DNA from: Spirochaetes bacterium RBG_16_67_19
GTDB taxonomy: Bacteria; Spirochaetota; Spirochaetia; SZUA-6; DRHE01
Assembly (NCBI GenBank): GCA_001829505.1
Contig: MIBK01000234.1
Coordinates: 6,251 to 14,212 of the forward strand
Length of the DNA stretch: 7,962 nt
Direction: 5' to 3'
This document shows positions 6,799-7,962 of this stretch, piece by piece. Each line of letters begins with the position of its first letter. The stretch's first letter is position 1. The notes beneath the pieces are model-generated. The model did not search any database, was not told where the DNA came from, and saw nothing but the letters and a program-made list of their open reading frames with translations. Position numbers and translations under genes: made by a program.

Positions 6799-7962
6799 CG
6801 GTTCTCCGTGGCGCGGCGCAGCTCCCGGGAGTGGCTGTACAGCTGCTCCAGGCTCAGGGGCTTCAGGAACACGAAGCCGCGCGTGGCGCGGATCAGGGCG
6901 CTGGAGTGCTCATAGAAATACTCCCTGCCCAGGCAGGTTTTCAGCATCTGGTACTGCTCCACCTGGATCTTCTGGGCCAGCTCGCAGAAAGGCCCGTCGT
7001 GCTCGTAGCTGGGGAAGGAGGCCTCCTTCTGGGAGACGAAGGTGTTCAGGAAGGCGCTGCGCTGCAGGGCGAACATGTTCAGGGACACGGGCACGAACAG
7101 CCCGGCTTCGCTGGGATGGAAGCGGAACCAGACGTTGCGGTAGCCCAGCACCCGGATGTCGCGCCGCCCGCTCTCCTCGGACCAGTGGCGCAGGGCCTCG
7201 GTGGTGGCCTGCAGCACCTTGTAGTGAGTGTCCGGTCCGCTGGCCTCCGGGTCCAGGGCCACGGTGACCACGTCGGGATTCACCTCTCGTAATAGGCGCA
7301 GCACGGGCGGGACGTCCCGCTCCGCGGTGGGCTCCTCGGTGAAGATGTCCCCCGTGTAGAAGCCCAGGCGCAGGTGCCGCACCGATTCCCCGCTCCAGCC
7401 GAAGTAGCCCCACAGGCAGTCCGCCTCCCACTCGCGGCACATGCCCTTCAGGCGCTGGATGTGGTCCAGGTCCTTCTTTCCAGGGTACTGGGTCTCGAAG
7501 TAGTTGATCAGCTCATCGATGCGGTGCGAGAGCACCGCCCGGTCCTTCTCCTCGTAGACCTCGGCCAGGTTGCGGTACAGGCGCCGCATCTCCCCGTCCT
7601 CGCGCACCGCGGCGGAATCCGCCGCCACCCCGTCCAGGTAGCGCCAGACATCCCGGTTGCGGAAGGCCAGGTTGGACGGGTCGAAGTACTTTTCGACGGC
7701 CAGCTCCTGAAAGGCCGCGGAGCCCAGCCAGGCCTTGAGCCTGCGGCACTGCCGCAGCATGAAGGCGTTGGTCACCGCCGTGAAGCCGCTGGTCAGGGTG
7801 GCGAAGAAGTGCCGCGTGGAGTGCTCGCGGATGTGGCGCACGATGAAGGGCAGGTAGCCGAGCATCAGGTCGTCGTGGTGGGGCTCGGTGTGCAGGAACA
7901 CCGCGTCGCGCATGACCCGGGAGCCTTCCTCGATGCGGGTCCGCAGGCGGGCGGCGGCCCAC
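6795..7962 (-). CDS. PIG-L-like domain protein, probably C-terminal half of a NagB/PIG-L fusion (5' end beyond window)
   Basis: The frame stays open from the stop at 6795 to the right edge, giving about 388 visible residues; the ATG at 7913 is internal to a continuing frame (upstream residues include RTRIEEGSRV) and is probably not the start. Numbered from that Met, residues 7-19 read LHTEPHHDDLMLG, a variant of the PIG-L/LmbE motif PHPDD: H12 and D15 would bind Zn and D14 would be the general base. A later G-P-D-T-H (H230) sits where the third Zn ligand (HPDH in MshB) is expected. Between them lies an insertion of roughly 80 residues compared with MshB, charged and probably helical. The phrase HTxPHHDDxMLGYLP is one I associate with bacterial proteins annotated glucosamine-6-phosphate deaminase-like, which carry an N-terminal NagB isomerase domain; that half would lie to the right of this window. 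Amino-sugar deacetylation or deamination is plausible but unproven. The stop overlaps the next start (GTGA). Confidence 0.75.
   Translation of the reverse strand, partial: WAAARLRTRIEEGSRVMRDAVFLHTEPHHDDLMLGYLPFIVRHIREHSTRHFFATLTSGFTAVTNAFMLRQCRRLKAWLGSAAFQELAVEKYFDPSNLAFRNRDVWRYLDGVAADSAAVREDGEMRRLYRNLAEVYEEKDRAVLSHRIDELINYFETQYPGKKDLDHIQRLKGMCREWEADCLWGYFGWSGESVRHLRLGFYTGDIFTEEPTAERDVPPVLRLLREVNPDVVTVALDPEASGPDTHYKVLQATTEALRHWSEESGRRDIRVLGYRNVWFRFHPSEAGLFVPVSLNMFALQRSAFLNTFVSQKEASFPSYEHDGPFCELAQKIQVEQYQMLKTCLGREYFYEHSSALIRATRGFVFLKPLSLEQLYSHSRELRRATENR
6804..6807 (-). promoter_or_regulatory. Ribosome binding site supporting the GTG start of the GalT-like gene
   Basis: GGAG on the minus strand lies five bases before the GTG at 6798. 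With the GTGA stop/start overlap it supports a GTG rather than a downstream start. Confidence 0.6.

Noticed and set aside
1..7962. CRISPR arrays, insertion sequences, tRNA/rRNA genes or prophage genes
   Set aside because: Nearly the whole window is occupied by tightly packed metabolic, transport and regulatory genes, and I saw no spaced repeats, transposase motifs or structural RNA signatures.

Overview
The window is GC-rich bacterial chromosomal DNA (roughly two-thirds G+C by eye) in which every supportable gene lies on the minus strand, so transcription runs from right to left. The organism cannot be named from this sequence. Shine-Dalgarno sites and GTG/ATG starts point to a bacterium. The fused sugar-phosphate-isomerase/PIG-L type protein at the right edge is a family I associate mainly with Bacteroidota and other Gram-negative or candidate lineages. 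The base composition argues against a typical Bacteroides-like genome. There are no rRNA, tRNA, CRISPR or mobile-element signals.

The right half (about 3947-7962) is a three-gene enzyme cassette. First comes the C-terminal part of a PIG-L-like metal-dependent protein, whose reading frame stays open to the right edge and is probably the back half of a NagB-like/PIG-L fusion. Next is a GalT/HIT-superfamily nucleotidyltransferase or phosphorylase with an intact Zn-ligand and catalytic His pattern. Third is a class V PLP-dependent aminotransferase/cysteine desulfurase-like enzyme with its PLP lysine and an unusual Cys-Ser-Cys loop. The three are joined by 4-base stop/start overlaps (GTGA, ATGA), so they are very likely translationally coupled. 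By family they look like enzymes acting on an amino sugar or a nucleotide-activated sugar, but no defined pathway can be read from the window.

The only real gap, 57 bases at 3889-3946, separates this cassette from a heterodimeric ABC exporter (two half-transporters, 297-3888). The two halves are complementary: the first carries an Asp in place of the catalytic Walker B Glu, and the second carries a degenerate signature motif (VSFGQ). In the heterodimer both defects fall on the same ATP site, leaving one canonical and one degenerate site. The gap contains repeated TACTGC hexamers, an 8-base palindrome and a small potential hairpin, and the first half-transporter has no visible Shine-Dalgarno sequence.

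The left end holds a 61-residue four-cysteine zinc-ribbon-like protein, coupled to the second ABC gene by another ATGA overlap, followed 7 bases later by the start of an ACT-domain (GcvR-like) regulator that runs off the left edge. The tight spacing suggests one operon, or two operons split at the 57-base gap, in which sugar/amine metabolism, an exporter and small regulatory proteins are co-expressed.
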